In this document: one piece after another, positions 47,428 through 64,000 of the stretch
Layout of the letters: each line of letters begins with the position of its first letter
Numbering within the stretch: the first letter of the stretch is position 1
Origin: Neocallimastix lanati (nom. inval.)
Lineage: Eukaryota > Neocallimastigomycota > Neocallimastigomycetes > Neocallimastigales > Neocallimastigaceae
Assembly (NCBI GenBank): GCA_016946835.1
Contig: JACVTC010000106.1
Span: 447,501-511,500, forward strand
Length of the DNA: 64,000 nt
Reading direction: 5' to 3'
The notes under the pieces: model-generated
What the model was told of the DNA's origin: nothing
What the model saw: only the letters and a program-made list of their open reading frames with translations
Database searches by the model: none
Made by a program: the position numbers and the translations under genes

Positions 47428-48260
47428 CTTAAATCCTGTGATACCAGAGGTGATAATAAAAAATCCAAATGTCACTCAGATGGATGTTTTGGTAAAAATT
47501 TCCCTAATGTTTAGATTTTCAATTCTTGTAATAAAGCTCTGATTAATATTTAGAATTCGTTCTTATATATTCCGGTTTTCCTTGTGCTAAAAAAAAAACT
47601 TCAAGAATAAGAGGTTTATATACTGGTGTTCGTTCATTTTTTCTATTCCTTTTTTTTTTTAAGTCTGGAACCTCCCTCATATTAATATATCATTTTAGTA
47701 TTTCTTTTGGGATCGAATAATATTTCATTGATAATATTATTTATTTTCCTCAGAAAAGCTTAAAAAAAATGCTCTTCTCTTTGTGTTTTTCGGGATTTGA
47801 AAAATGTATTAATTTTCATAATAAATACAAAACAATGCTCCAGCTATTTTAGTTGGTGATTTTAACATGCCATTTAACAAGCTCTTTAGTTATCAATATA
47901 AGTATTTTCCTGACCGGACTATTACTGGCCTAACAGGTAATACCTTTACTTATGCACTAGGTCACAAATCTTCTTGTATTGATCGAAATCATTAGATTAC
48001 ATCAATGACCTTTCTATTATGTTTGGAAGTAAAATAAGGAAATTACCTTTTATTCTCTTCCTATTCATCTATTTTATATTATGAAAAGAAAATTAATGTA
48101 TTATATATATTTTTATGTTCCTTTTTTGGTGTAACTTTAGCTTTAGATGAGCTACTGTCTAATTCAATATTAGAAAACAAAGACATTTAAAAGAATTTCT
48201 ATTACAGAGTTCTGGGTCAAATATTCCCATAATATCGTCTTCAAAGAGACCGTCACAACA
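47428..48260 (+). pseudogene. Older LINE relic that hosts LINE-B; endonuclease fragment joined to C-terminal end
   Basis: After LINE-B the sequence continues with a decayed LINE. About 47590-47640 gives SRIRGLYTGVRSF (compare MRGLFIGVHSS). About 47840-47985 gives AILVGDFNMPFN and SSCID, matching the endonuclease of LINE-B. At about 47985 it jumps straight to the C-terminal region (IRLHQ/DDLYV-like, then FGVTLALDELL near 48130, compare LGGTLVLNELH), skipping all of the RT. The DNA left of LINE-B (36979-37011, CCCTTAGGGATG on) should be the 5' part of this same relic. Confidence 0.7.
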
Positions 48261-48353
48261 TTTTTTTTTTTTTTTTTTTTATTATTTCCAATATTCACAA
48301 ACCATATTTATTATAATTATTTATAAATAACATTTATCATATAAATTAAATAA

Positions 48354-48705
48354 TACAGGAGATAGTGGACAACCTTATCGTACTCCTCGATTAACAAGGA
48401 ATTCATTAGTTTGTATGTTTAGATGTTTAGGTAACGTGCTCTTGCCTTTGGAAGTAAGATAAAAATTCTTTTGAAATGAAATTGAAACACTTATCTCGAA
48501 TATCATGATGAAATAATTTAGTTAGAATGTTTGTAGATGAGATGGAAACAAAGTCGAATGTCATTTTAATATCAAGAAAAAGGATACATAAGTAAATTTA
48601 CCTTTAAATTTTCTTCTTTTGATAAAATTTTTCTTATAGAGATATAAAGGTTAATTCACTTTTCATGATTACGAAAAACCAAACTGTTTCAAGTCTAATA
48701 AATAA
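48354..48705 (-). pseudogene. LINE reverse-transcriptase fragment, opposite orientation
   Basis: Read on the minus strand this stretch carries, with stops and frameshifts, pieces of RT in the right order. They are a CISLF-like stretch, FKGKFTYVSFLDIKM (compare FQGKFTYLAFLDLKK), LTSKGKSTLP (YTSSKAR region), NEFLVNRGVR and GCPLSP. It is therefore a separate LINE-B-like fragment lying tail to tail with the plus-strand relic. Confidence 0.7.
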
Positions 48706-48847
48706 AATTAGGTACAAAAGCATTTTTGATCATAATATATATATATTTTTAATAACTATATTAAATAAATAAATAAATAAATAAAAAAAGAAAAAAAGAA
48801 AATAATAATAATAATTTATAGTATTAATAAAAATGATTCATTACTAT

Positions 48848-48886
<39 letters not shown>

Positions 48887-49516
48887 AGAAAATTTTAATT
48901 CATATTTTAATACAGGATATAAAGCAATAATAATAATAATAACATAATTGTTAAGATTATGGAATTACTATAACCATAGTTTTTATTGTAATGTTATTTT
49001 TTTTATATAAGTTTAAAGAAAGAAGATAAAAAAGAGATATAATATAAATACTTATTTTTATATTAATGTATATATAAGTATATGTATAAAATTTTTTTTA
49101 AAAAAAAAAAAATTATATATGCATTATTTATATATTAAAAAAAATTTTTTTTTTTTTTTTATTTATAATTCATTATTGAATTTTCGACATTTTAAATTAA
49201 ATATATATATATATATAAAACTATTTATAAAAAAATTTTAATTTTTATAATTAAAATATATATATATATATAATAGTATGATATTATTGCATATTTTTGC
49301 ATTATATTATTGATTTTGATAGAACTTTTTTTTTTTAAAAAAAAAAAAGGAAAAAAAAGGGAAAAAAAAGGAAAAAAAAAGGAAAAAAAAAAAGTTAAAA
49401 TAGTAAAAAAGAAATAATAAATAATAAATAATAATATTATAAAAAAAATAAATAAATATAAGACAATAATATTAAGATTGTTTATATTTGATGATTTAAT
49501 TAAATACCATACTTTC

Positions 49517-49552
<36 letters not shown>

Positions 49553-49705
49553 AATAAAACTAAATAAATATATATATATATATATAATAATTAAAATGAA
49601 AATATTTTGATTTTTTTTTTTTTTTTTTTTGATTATTTTTTGATCTTTTTTTTTTTTTTTTTTTTTTGATTTTTTTTTTTGATTTTATTTTAAACTTTTT
49701 TATGC
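48706..49705. other. AT-rich spacer
   Basis: No gene recognised. T run at 48851-48881, several (AT)n stretches, GGAAAAAAAA repeats at 49350-49395 and T runs up to the 3' end of the Hsp70-SH3 gene. Confidence 0.65.
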
Positions 49706-52700
49706 TTAACGAGATTGTATATATGAGTTATTTTGATTTATTATATTTGAATTATTTTGTATGGAATTACTTTGTATAGAATTATTTTGGCTGTGATGAT
49801 GATAATTAGAAGTAGGTGGTAATTTAATAAGATAATCTAATGGGAAAATACCTTGATCTTTAGAAGTTAAATTTTTACCATAAGCCCATCCATCATCCCA
49901 TGATTGCTCTACAGTAACAATATCTCCTACATGTAAACGCATTTCATCTGCCTTTTGAGGTTCATATTTATGTGCAACTTTATAACAAGTAATTTCTGGT
50001 TCCTTGCGACGACTATGACTCTTAAGACTTTTTTGTGAATATCTCTTAGATAAATGCATTTGATTTTGATAATCAGAATTACTTGTATTAACTATTGTAC
50101 TAGAACCTGGATAGGAAGTAGCACTTGATCTAGCCATACCAATTTTATTTGATCTTGAATTTCTATTACTAACTATACTATTACTATATCCTGAATCTCC
50201 TTGACTCATTTGACTCATATGACGAAGATTAGGTTGAGACGCTCTGGTATATAAACTCTTCTCTTGAGTTAATTCGGTAAGTAGAGATGGCATATGTAAA
50301 TTTGGATGTGAAGAACGTGATGTTAAACTTCTATTCATCGAATTATTACTTGCAGCTAAATTTAAATTATTAATAAAATAAATTAAGTATTTAAAAAAAA
50401 AATAAAAAAAAATAAAATAAAATAAAAAAAAAAAAAAAAAAAATAAATAAAAAAATAAAATAAAATAAAAAAAAAAAATTAATATTAATATAAAATTTTA
50501 ATTAAAATTATTTAATAATTAAATTTATTTAAATAATAAATAAAATAAAATAAATAAATTAATTAATAAATAATAAATAAATTAAATAAATAAATAAATG
50601 AATAAATTTAAAAAAAATAAATAATAAATAAATTAAATAAATAAATATAAAAAATAAAATAAAGATAAAAAAAAAAATAATATATGTATTGATATTAAAA
50701 ACTTACTATAATTATATTGTGAACTACTATTATTTTGAAGATCTTCTAAACTTGCAAATGGATTAAATGTTGTTGAATATTCTTCACCAGTATTAACATT
50801 AATAGCAACAACTTTAATATCTGGTTGACCTAAATACATTCTTACCATGACTGGTCGATCAATACCTCTTCCAACATCAGGCATATTAACACAAATTTTA
50901 CCATGATATGAAAAACCATCTTTATGGACACGTTTAAATTCTGCTTTTCTTTCATTTATAGAATAAATTTTTATTGGTAAAACAGTTTGATTAGGTTTTG
51001 CTGGTCTGAAAATACCTTTTTCTTTATATTGTGAAGCTTCAATGAGTTCTCCTTTTTCAGCTATTGGAATAAAAAGTCCAGGCTTCTTTTTTTTACTTGG
51101 AATAATACCTAATTTCCATGAGGATACTTTAGCGATGGCTTCAATACCATAAGAAAGAGCACAACGACGGGCCTGAATAAAGAATGGATCAAGACCACAA
51201 AGAACAGCACCTTTTAAAATAGCAGAACCTGGTTCTTCCGTTCTTAAAATCTGTTTAAAACAAGAGCCAAACTCTTCTTTAATACAATTCAAAAGATATT
51301 GAGAACTACCAAATCCACCAACTAAAATACATTTTTCTATTTTACCTCCACATTCATTTAACAGATCTCGAATTAAATTTTTAATTTTAACAACTGATTT
51401 ATGAAAGAAGCTACGAACGTCAGCTTCAGTAATAATAATCTCATCCCCACCATTTAATCGTGCACGATCTTGATCAGTCATATAGGAATTAGACAGCTTC
51501 GCTGGAATGTCAAAGGATTCATCATCCATTTCTCCTCTGAAACTTAATTTTATTTTTTGCCATGGTTCATTAAAATATTCAGTTAATGATACATTATCTT
51601 CTTCCATTCTTTTCCAAACTGGACCCAATTTTTTCTTTAGCCAAGCATACATTTCATCATCAACGAATGTGGAACCACAACTTTCACCACTACCACGGCA
51701 AACTTCTTCTAAATTACCAGAACGTTTCAAGCGATGAACAATTAAATCTGCTGTACCACCTCCAGCATCAACGACCATAAGACGATCATTTGGTTCTAAT
51801 CCAATTTTTCTTGGTGAATAATTCATAATATAATAGGCAGCGGCTTCAGGTTCTAATACTAATATAAGACGTTGAGAATAACGACTTTGAACCATACCTG
51901 CTTTTTCTGCTGCAACACGCATGGAATGTTTAGCACGATCACTCCACATTGCTGGTACAGTAAGACAAAATAATATATTTTCAATATTAACATCATTACC
52001 ATATTTTTCATGCAATTCATCCATTAAAACTTCTAAAAGTTTTTTCAAAAAATCAGCAATAACATCTACAACAATTTTTCCCGGTGGTAAAAATTTTCTT
52101 GGATTTGGAAGTGTTGGTAGTAATTCTTCATCCAAATAAAGTTTAATTTTATTAACATAATAATCACCAGAATGACTTGACTTATATTTATCAGCAGACC
52201 AACCCCATTTTTTTACCTTACCTTCATTATCATATAATATAGATGTTGAAGTTTTTGGAAAAGCAAATGGCTGGTCTCTCCTATTATATTTAGTATTTTT
52301 TTTTTTAAAAAAAAAAAAAAAGAGAAACAATAATTAAAAAGTATATAATAAAAAAAATAATGATTATAATTAATATAATATAATATATAAAAAGATTATA
52401 TTTATATTCAAAATTTAATAAGCAAAAAGAAAAAAAAAATTATTAAATATATATATTATTTATTATTTAATTTACCAATTAATATAATCATTTAAAACAG
52501 GTGTTGTAGTTTTATCCAAATCTTTTTTATTAGCAAATGCAAAACCAGAGCATGTTGTACCAAAATCTTGTTTTATATATTATTTTAAATAAATAAATAA
52601 AAAATTTACATAATATACATAACACATAATAAATAATTATGTATATATATTAATATATTTAATATACAAAAAATATATTAGATAAATAAAAATTTTTTAG

Positions 52701-52719
52701 TTAAAATATTTAATATATA

Positions 52720-52770
<51 letters not shown>

Positions 52771-52881
52771 AAAAAAAAATATAAAAATGAATAATTAAAC
52801 ATTTAAATATATACCAATTCCGGCAACAATAAATACACTATCCAATTCTGAAGATTTTGATGTTGAAGATTTTTTTAACAT
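49706..52881 (-). CDS. HSPA12-type Hsp70 ATPase with C-terminal SH3 domain, 4 exons
   Basis: About 793 aa. Exons on the minus strand: 52815-52881, 52476-52566, 50707-52280, 49706-50355. All introns are GT-AG and in phase. The ATPase shows GIDFGTTCSGFAFA (phosphate 1, about 21-34), FCLTVPAMWSDRAK, VVDAGGGTADLIVH (phosphate 2, about 222-235) and ILVGGFGSSQYL (adenosine, about 371-382). These mark the divergent HSPA12A/B-like branch of Hsp70 rather than canonical Hsp70. It lacks the usual substrate-binding domain and EEVD end. The last intron joins SSSQYNY to TASNNSMNRSL without breaking frame, adding a Ser-rich linker and an SH3 domain at about 701-756 (ALYDY-like AHKYEP, then DEMRLHVGDIVTV, DDGWAYGKN, GIFPLDYL), then an Asn/Ser tail. 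SH3 implies binding to Pro-rich partners, for example at the cortex. Joining of the two parts rests on splice sites and needs transcript support. Confidence 0.85.
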
Positions 52882-55800
52882 TATTTTTATTAAATTCTTA
52901 TTTTAAATATATTTAAAATTATTTTAATTACACTCTGTTAATTATATATAAAGATTATTTCTATTATTCAAATGTAATAAATGAAAACATTACTTTAGTA
53001 CTTCTAATTTATTTATATATGTGATATAATAAAAATAAAGATAATTAATAAAAATAGCATATTAAAATTTTATATTATATACTTTATAAAAAAATAAATT
53101 ATTTTATAAAAATATATTCAATATATATATATATATAATTTTTTTTTTTTAAGATATAATAATTATCATTTATACATACTAAATATAAAATATATAATAC
53201 TCAAAATTGTCATAAACTATTCCATTAGCTGATATTTGTTGCAATGAAAAAAACGAAAAATACCGAAGCTTTGATTTTAAAACTATATTTATTCAAGTTT
53301 TGTATATTCTTAAATGTATATTTAATATTTTAAATATACATACATATATATATGTATATATTTTCTCTTGAAATATTTTAATTCAATATTTTTAATTGAA
53401 TATATAGTTTCCAAATATAATTTACTAAAAATAAATAGAATTAATATTATTTATAATTATTATTACTATTTTTGTTAAACAGTTTAAGTAATTAATAATA
53501 ATTTTATATGATTACTTTTTAATTTCTATTTAATTATATAATATTTAAATTTTATTTAGTATAAATATTAATAATAGAGAATTTGAATATAAATATTTTT
53601 GAAAAACTTCATATTATAGAATATGGCAAATAAAAAAAATTAAAGAAAAGTGTTTTATATATGTATATATATCAAAAAAAAAAAAAAAAAATTAATAATT
53701 ATTTCTTAATTATTTCTAAATTTATATTAATATAAACTATTTCATGGAATATTATGTAGTATCTTAATAAATATTATAATATTTAATATATATTATTTAT
53801 TAGGTATTATTATTTATTTATTATTTATTATTTATTTTTTATTTTATTACTTATTATTTTTTATTTTATTACTTATTATTTTTTATTTTTTATTTATTAT
53901 TTATTATTTATTATTTTATTTAATTATTATTTATTAATATTTCTATTTTATTTACTATTTTTTAAATATTTTCTCTTTTTTTGTTACATATTTAATAATA
54001 TTTTTTTACAATATAAAAAAAAAAATTTAAAAATTGAAAATTTAATTAAAAATTAATATATGTCGCAAGTATAAAGAAATATTATATTATTAATTACAAC
54101 ATAATTAAAAATTCTAACTTATTAAACTGTATATACATAGTAATTTTTTTCATTGATTTCAATCAACTCTAATAAATTATAGAGTATAACTTAATATATC
54201 TTCATTTTATGTAGTTTCACTTTAATTTCTCTCTTTTTTTTTTTTTTTTTAGTTACAATATTTAATGAAGAAAAATTAGAAATTGTATAGTCTAAAATTA
54301 TCCTTTCAAAAAAAAATAAAAATAAAAATAAAAAAATTCAATAAAAAATAATATCACATTAAAATAAAAATGTAGCATAACATAGCATAGCATAACATAA
54401 CATTACAAATTCTAATTTTAGAATAAAAAAAAAAAATAACTTTTTTTTTCCAAAAATTACACCTTTTTTCTTTTTTATTTATTAAAAATAAATAAATAAA
54501 TTTATAAACTCATATAAATTATTAAAATATTTTAATATTACTAATTGTAATAAAAAAAAGCAAAATCTCGACATTTAGAAAAATTTTATATTTTATATAT
54601 TTTTATTTTATTATTGATACATTTACAATTTAAGAAAAATAAAAGGTATTATTAGAAGGCTTATTTCATAATATAATGTAATTAAAATTACCGAATTACT
54701 ATTAAGAATTTCAATTAAATAATTGATATAAACTTTTTATTTTCAATAATTCCACTTAAATGGGTTAAAAGAATATTTCAATTAATATTTTTATTAAATT
54801 TATATTTAAACAAATATTTTATTATTATTATTATTATTATTATTTTAGGATTTACTAAAGTTAATTAGCAATAAAAAAAAAAAAAAAAATATTAATTAAA
54901 AATTAATGATAGGATATTTAATTTATAGAATATATTATTACATAAATTAATAATATACTTCAATAATATTGATTTTAAATATTCTATATATTTAAAATAA
55001 AATAAAATAAAATAAACAAAAGTAAATGGATGGAATAATTAACTATATATTATATATTATTTTAATATTTTAGCTATTTTTTTTTTTTTATTTTTAATCT
55101 TATATTTTATTTAAGTATAAAATTATTTAATAATAGACTTTCATAATCATAATTAATATAATAATAGAAATAATTTAGATATTTATCTATATATGGTCAT
55201 ATTAAGTTAATTAAAATAATTAATCTAATTTATAATTTAAATTGTTTTATATATATACAAAAATAAAAATAAAAATAAAAATAAAAAATAAATTAAACAT
55301 ATAATAGTTAAATAATAATAATATAAAGAATAATAAAATTAAAAATTATAATAATATTGGTTTTATTGGAAACTTTGTGGCATCAAAATAATTAATGAAG
55401 TTATTTTCACTTTTCTCATTAAAAAAAATCTAATATATACTTTATTAATTATTTTTTTATCAGAGATTTCATTTTTCAGTCTTCCAATAAAATAAATATC
55501 ATTAAAATTTTTTACTTTATTATTCTTTTTATTATTGTTATTATTATTAAACTATTGTATATCTTTAACAAAAACGTTTTCTTTATTATAGTAGTACTTT
55601 ATAAATGTTAGAATATTATCTTTTATTATAATTACATTCTATAAATATTATAAAAAAAAATTGAAAATTTTTTTTATTTAATATATAAATATTTATAAAC
55701 ACAACATTTCCCAATAAAAGTGTAAATTTTTGTTCTTCTATATCGGTTATATTAATTATAACATTTAACAGATGAACAACAGCTTTTTACTTCATTACAA

Positions 55801-56349
55801 TAATTATCAGTAAAATTTTATTGACTTTATATTCACATAATTAACAGGCTTAGTTCTAATAATAACATTTATTTCTTGTGCTACAATAACTAGATTTGAT
55901 ACATTTACTACATGGAGACATTTAAATCCTAATCTTTATCAAATTTCCATTAAGTTTAAAAAAAAAAAAAAACTATTTAATCTCTTGAACTATTTTCATA
56001 AATTAAATAATATAAATTAAAACATTGCCAGATGAGCATTTACCATCCTTGCAATTAAACTGATTATAATATTATCGCTTGTATTGAATTTTTAATAAAT
56101 GTACTTCTATAAAACAAATTAGTAATTATTAGTAATATTTCAATATAAGTATTTTTCTAACATTTATTGAATGAATAATTATTTTATTCTGATTCGCATT
56201 TACTATTGATAGAAAATTAATTAATTTTTACTAAAACCATGTTCTGAATTTTAAAATACATCACTAATATTATTAAATATTTGTATTACATCTTTTATTT
56301 TTAATCAATTTTATTTTAAAAAATTTTATTTTTAATTATATGTAATGAC

Positions 56350-56400
<51 letters not shown>

Positions 56401-56639
56401 TAAACATATATATATGTATATATTAAAAATAAATATATTTACATACAATAGTAAAAAAAAAAAAAAAATAAGTACTTAAGAAATAAATAAATAATTTTTG
56501 ATAATGACAGGAACATGACTACAAGCGTAGGTAACATCAATCAAAATTGTAATACTCATGCTGACATTTATTAGAGTAGATTGTTATAATATATGAAGAG
56601 GATGGGAATATTTCAAAGCTTGTTACTTTATTTTTTTTC

Positions 56640-56671
<32 letters not shown>

Positions 56672-56954
56672 TGTTGTTGTTATTATTTTAGTTTTCTTTA
56701 AATTATTTTAATTTATAAATTTATATTAATATTTTTCGGGTCGATAATTGATAATATTTTAAAATTGGTATATGATTAAAATTATGTCTTTTATATCTTT
56801 TATATATTATTAAAGTTTTAACATTATTCTATTTAAACATAGTAAATAATTAAAAAAAAAAAAAAAAATATATATATAAATATATATGTTTTATATTTAT
56901 TTATATTGCTCTATTTAATTTATTATTTAAAAAATGGATAATAGAAATTTAAAG

Positions 56955-57017
<63 letters not shown>

Positions 57018-57022
57018 AATAT

Positions 57023-57070
<48 letters not shown>

Positions 57071-57180
57071 AAATTCATTGAATATAAATTTAAAAAACAT
57101 TGAAATATTAATTGTAATTGAAATTGGATTTGAAATTGGATTGAAATTGGATTGAAATTGGAATTGAAATTAAAATTGAA
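52882..57180. other. AT-rich spacer with possible Cys-rich gene relic
   Basis: About 4.3 kb without a callable gene. Contains (AT)n stretches, TTATTATTTATT repeats at 53805-53930, a CATAGCATAA repeat near 54375-54400 and (AAT)n at 56349-56400. It also has (AAAT)n at 56957-57018 followed by a T run of about 45 (57025-57069). Minus-strand fragments rich in Cys codons at 55752-56058 are described among the findings. Confidence 0.6.
57115..57180 (+). repeat. TTGAAATTGGA tandem repeat in front of the BSP start codon
   Basis: About five imperfect copies of GAAATTGGATT run right up to the ATG at 57181. They form the 5' leader of the gene and contain no upstream ATG. Confidence 0.75.
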
Positions 57181-58152
57181 ATGGCTTTAGTTAATTCTGA
57201 TAATAAAAAATATAAATTAAATCAAGATAAATATGATCATGATATTCATTACATTTTTAAATATAAAATTGATGATGAAGAGGGTCATACATCAACAAGA
57301 GCTTTAAATTTCATTCCAATTTTTTTTTCAATGTTTGATCCTTTAGATGAATTTATTAGAATCTCTAATATTGTTTTCGAAACTTTGTATCCAAACCAAG
57401 AAAATTCAAGAAATAATGATAATATAAAAAAAATTAAAGAAATTACATTTATTGTTAGAGATATGGAAGGCGTTGCTTATTCTTGTGGGGGTGACGATGA
57501 AAACACTTCTGAAGTTCATTTTTCAATTGAATATTTATTTAATTTTTATAAAGAACATGCTAAATATTTCCATTCTAATAACAGAGAACAATCAGAAAGT
57601 AGTCAAAAAGATTCCAATGCTACTGTTACTAAGACCATTTTAAATAATCCTGATGGTGAAACTGTTTCTACTATTATTACTACTACTATCGTTAATACTA
57701 TCATAACAAAAAAATCTGTCCCTGATGTTACTGTCGAAGATGAAGCTAAGGAAGAGACTCTTTTCGAAACTAAAGGTGTTCTAACTCATGAATTAGTTCA
57801 TGTTTGGCAATTTAGTTGCGATGATCTTCCACCAAATATTATTGAAGGTATTGCTGATGCTGTTAGAAAATTAGTTGGTTATTCAGCTAAACACTGGGTT
57901 GAACCAAAGATTTCAATTGATAATCCAGATACTATAATGACTCCATGGGATGTTGATTATAATGGCGCTGGCTTTTTTTTAAGTTGGGTTCAAGATAATG
58001 TTCCAGTTACCGAAGAGTTCAAAGATTCTTCTTTTATTGAAGCTTTAAATAAACAATGCAGAGAAAGCTATACTGATGAAGCTTTCCAATCAATTACTGG
58101 TTATAAAATTGAGGATTTATTCATTTATTATCAAATTTCTATTCAAGATTAA
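57181..58152 (+). CDS. Basic secretory protein (BSP) type metallopeptidase-like protein
   Basis: 323 aa, intronless. The plant-type BSP family (PF04450) signature is clear. A zinc-binding HELVHVWQ has H203, E204 and H207, followed after about 14 residues by IIEGIADAVRKLVGY (E222, D226) and then HWVEP. A GAGFFLSWVQDN segment follows, and the protein ends with the typical LFIYYQ stretch. The family is thought to be zinc peptidases, found in plants, fungi and bacteria and often secreted in defence settings. Here there is no signal peptide (start MALVNSDNKKYKLNQ), so it is probably intracellular. A Ser/Thr-rich insert at about residues 130-195 separates the N-terminal half from the catalytic motif. 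The ATG is the first in frame after a long T run and a short tandem repeat. Confidence 0.88.
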   Translation: MALVNSDNKKYKLNQDKYDHDIHYIFKYKIDDEEGHTSTRALNFIPIFFSMFDPLDEFIRISNIVFETLYPNQENSRNNDNIKKIKEITFIVRDMEGVAYSCGGDDENTSEVHFSIEYLFNFYKEHAKYFHSNNREQSESSQKDSNATVTKTILNNPDGETVSTIITTTIVNTIITKKSVPDVTVEDEAKEETLFETKGVLTHELVHVWQFSCDDLPPNIIEGIADAVRKLVGYSAKHWVEPKISIDNPDTIMTPWDVDYNGAGFFLSWVQDNVPVTEEFKDSSFIEALNKQCRESYTDEAFQSITGYKIEDLFIYYQISIQD

Positions 58153-58855
58153 AATAAAAATAATAGAAACAGCAACAACAACAAAAAAAAAAAAAAAAAA
58201 AAAAAAAGGAATGGAATGAATTCTTAATATTTTTTTTTTTAAAATAAATATTTATTATTTTTATTATTTATAAAATAATAATATTTTAATAATATCATAA
58301 AAATAATCAATAAAATAAAACAAAATTCAACAAAAACAAAAAAAAATATACAAAAAAATAAAAAAATTGTATTTTTAATTGAACTCTATCTCCATATGAT
58401 GTAAATAAATAGAAATTATAAAATAAACATAACATATAAGAAATATAAATTCATATTATTTTTCAATATATATTATAATGATCTTTTTTTTTTTTTTTTT
58501 TTTTTTTTTGTTTTTTTTTTTTTAATGAATTTGAAACAGGCATATCTGATTTTTTCTATTATTTTAATTAATTAATTCATTACCATTATTATTATATTTT
58601 TTTATTTTATTGTTTATTATTATTATTTTTTTTTTTTTTGATTAATTTTAGCAGTTATATAATAATAATTTATAATAATATCTTAATGAAGAATTTATAA
58701 TTATGATTTTTTATTCTAATCTCAATTTTTAAGTTTGCAATGTCATTATTAATTTTATCACTTTTTTGTATAAACGATTTAAATTAATTTTTATTACTTT
58801 ATATTCATATTTTTATTTTTGGAAAATTTGACTGTAATTTTAATTTTTATTTTAT

Positions 58856-58945
<90 letters not shown>

Positions 58946-58998
58946 TACTATTACTATTACTATTATTATTTTTTATTTTTATTTTTATTTTTTATTTT

Positions 58999-59032
<34 letters not shown>

Positions 59033-59532
59033 GAAATTTTGACTGTAATTTTTATTTTTTATTTTATTTTTTTTTTTTTTTTATCGTTATTATTTTTCTT
59101 AAAGACATTAATTATCTCTTTTTTCAAAATACAATAATAATGTGTGTAATAAAATAAAAGGAATTAAAAATAAAATTAAAAAAACAACAAAAACAACAAC
59201 AACAACAATAACAATAATAATAAAAAAAAGAAAGAACTTCATAAATAATAAATATATGAGTTCATATATAATTTTTTCCATATTGAATTTATTTTTTATT
59301 TGTTATTTCTTAACTTTTTTTTAATAAACGATATAGAAATTAGTATATATTTTTAAAATATAACTTTGTTATTAATTTTAATAGTATGGTTATAATTAAT
59401 GATAAATAATTGGTAAAGTATATTATATTAAAATATAATTTATTTATATATATATATTAATGCTATATAATTATGATGAAGTAATTATGATTATAGATAT
59501 ATATAACTTTTTTATTTATATATTTATTAAAA
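58153..59532. other. AT-rich spacer between convergent genes
   Basis: No gene recognised. Holds an A run at 58182-58207, T runs at 58482-58523 and 59001-59031, and (TTA)n at 58860-58970. The ORFs over these tracts are Leu/Phe low complexity and not genes. Confidence 0.65.
58860..58970. repeat. (TTA)n microsatellite with TAC/TTACTA interruptions
   Basis: About 27 TTA units, then several CTATTA hexamers. Intergenic. Confidence 0.85.

Positions 59533-64000
<4,468 letters not shown>

Overview
This window is eukaryotic nuclear DNA of extreme A+T richness. It holds long A and T runs, AT-only tandem repeats, and genes broken by short introns with GTAAG-type donors. A secreted GH43 enzyme ends in a fungal-type (CBM10-like) dockerin, the hallmark of the extracellular cellulosomes of anaerobic gut fungi. 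I therefore read the window as Neocallimastigomycota; genus and species cannot be told from the sequence alone.

Layout, left to right. 1-1954 (-): serine incorporator (Serinc/TMS1) membrane protein, cut by the left edge. 1955-8421: AT-rich desert with short tandem arrays. 8422-10533 (+): intronless secreted GH43 - CBM6 - ricin-type lectin - dockerin. 11594-13689: chimeric, broken LINE copy. 15110-16480: LINE relic lacking its reverse transcriptase. 18642-20550 (+): seven-exon proteasome subunit alpha type-1. 22210-23405 (+): small TPR protein with a 20-nt microexon. 24280-25615: LINE relic. 29675-31603 (+): PQ-loop membrane protein (SLC66A2/ANY1-like). 35109-35838 (+): small secreted protein with SRTKTVP-type repeats and a Cys-rich tail. 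36979-48705: nest of non-LTR retrotransposons. 49706-52881 (-): HSPA12-type Hsp70 joined by splicing to a C-terminal SH3 domain. 57181-58152 (+): basic-secretory-protein (BSP) type metallopeptidase. 59533-right edge (-): PH - C2 - RasGAP protein with large AAT/TTA repeats in two introns.

The richest signal is the LINE nest. LINE-A (37207-42622, intact 1499-aa ORF) sits inside the 5' UTR of LINE-B (37026-47413, intact 1387-aa ORF). Each is framed by a perfect target-site duplication (11 bp and 14 bp). LINE-B itself sits inside an older decayed LINE. Both elements encode, in one ORF, an N-terminal domain that reads as an RRM-like fold, an APE-type endonuclease, a reverse transcriptase and a C-terminal CCHC motif. 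A third copy at 11.6-13.7 kb joins a LINE-B segment to a LINE-A tail in a way best explained by template switching.

The host genes do not form an operon or an obvious functional cluster. Apart from the nested transposons, each stands alone between AT-rich spacers. Exon limits below were worked out by hand from reading frame, splice sites and family conservation. I saw no tRNA, rRNA or CRISPR array.
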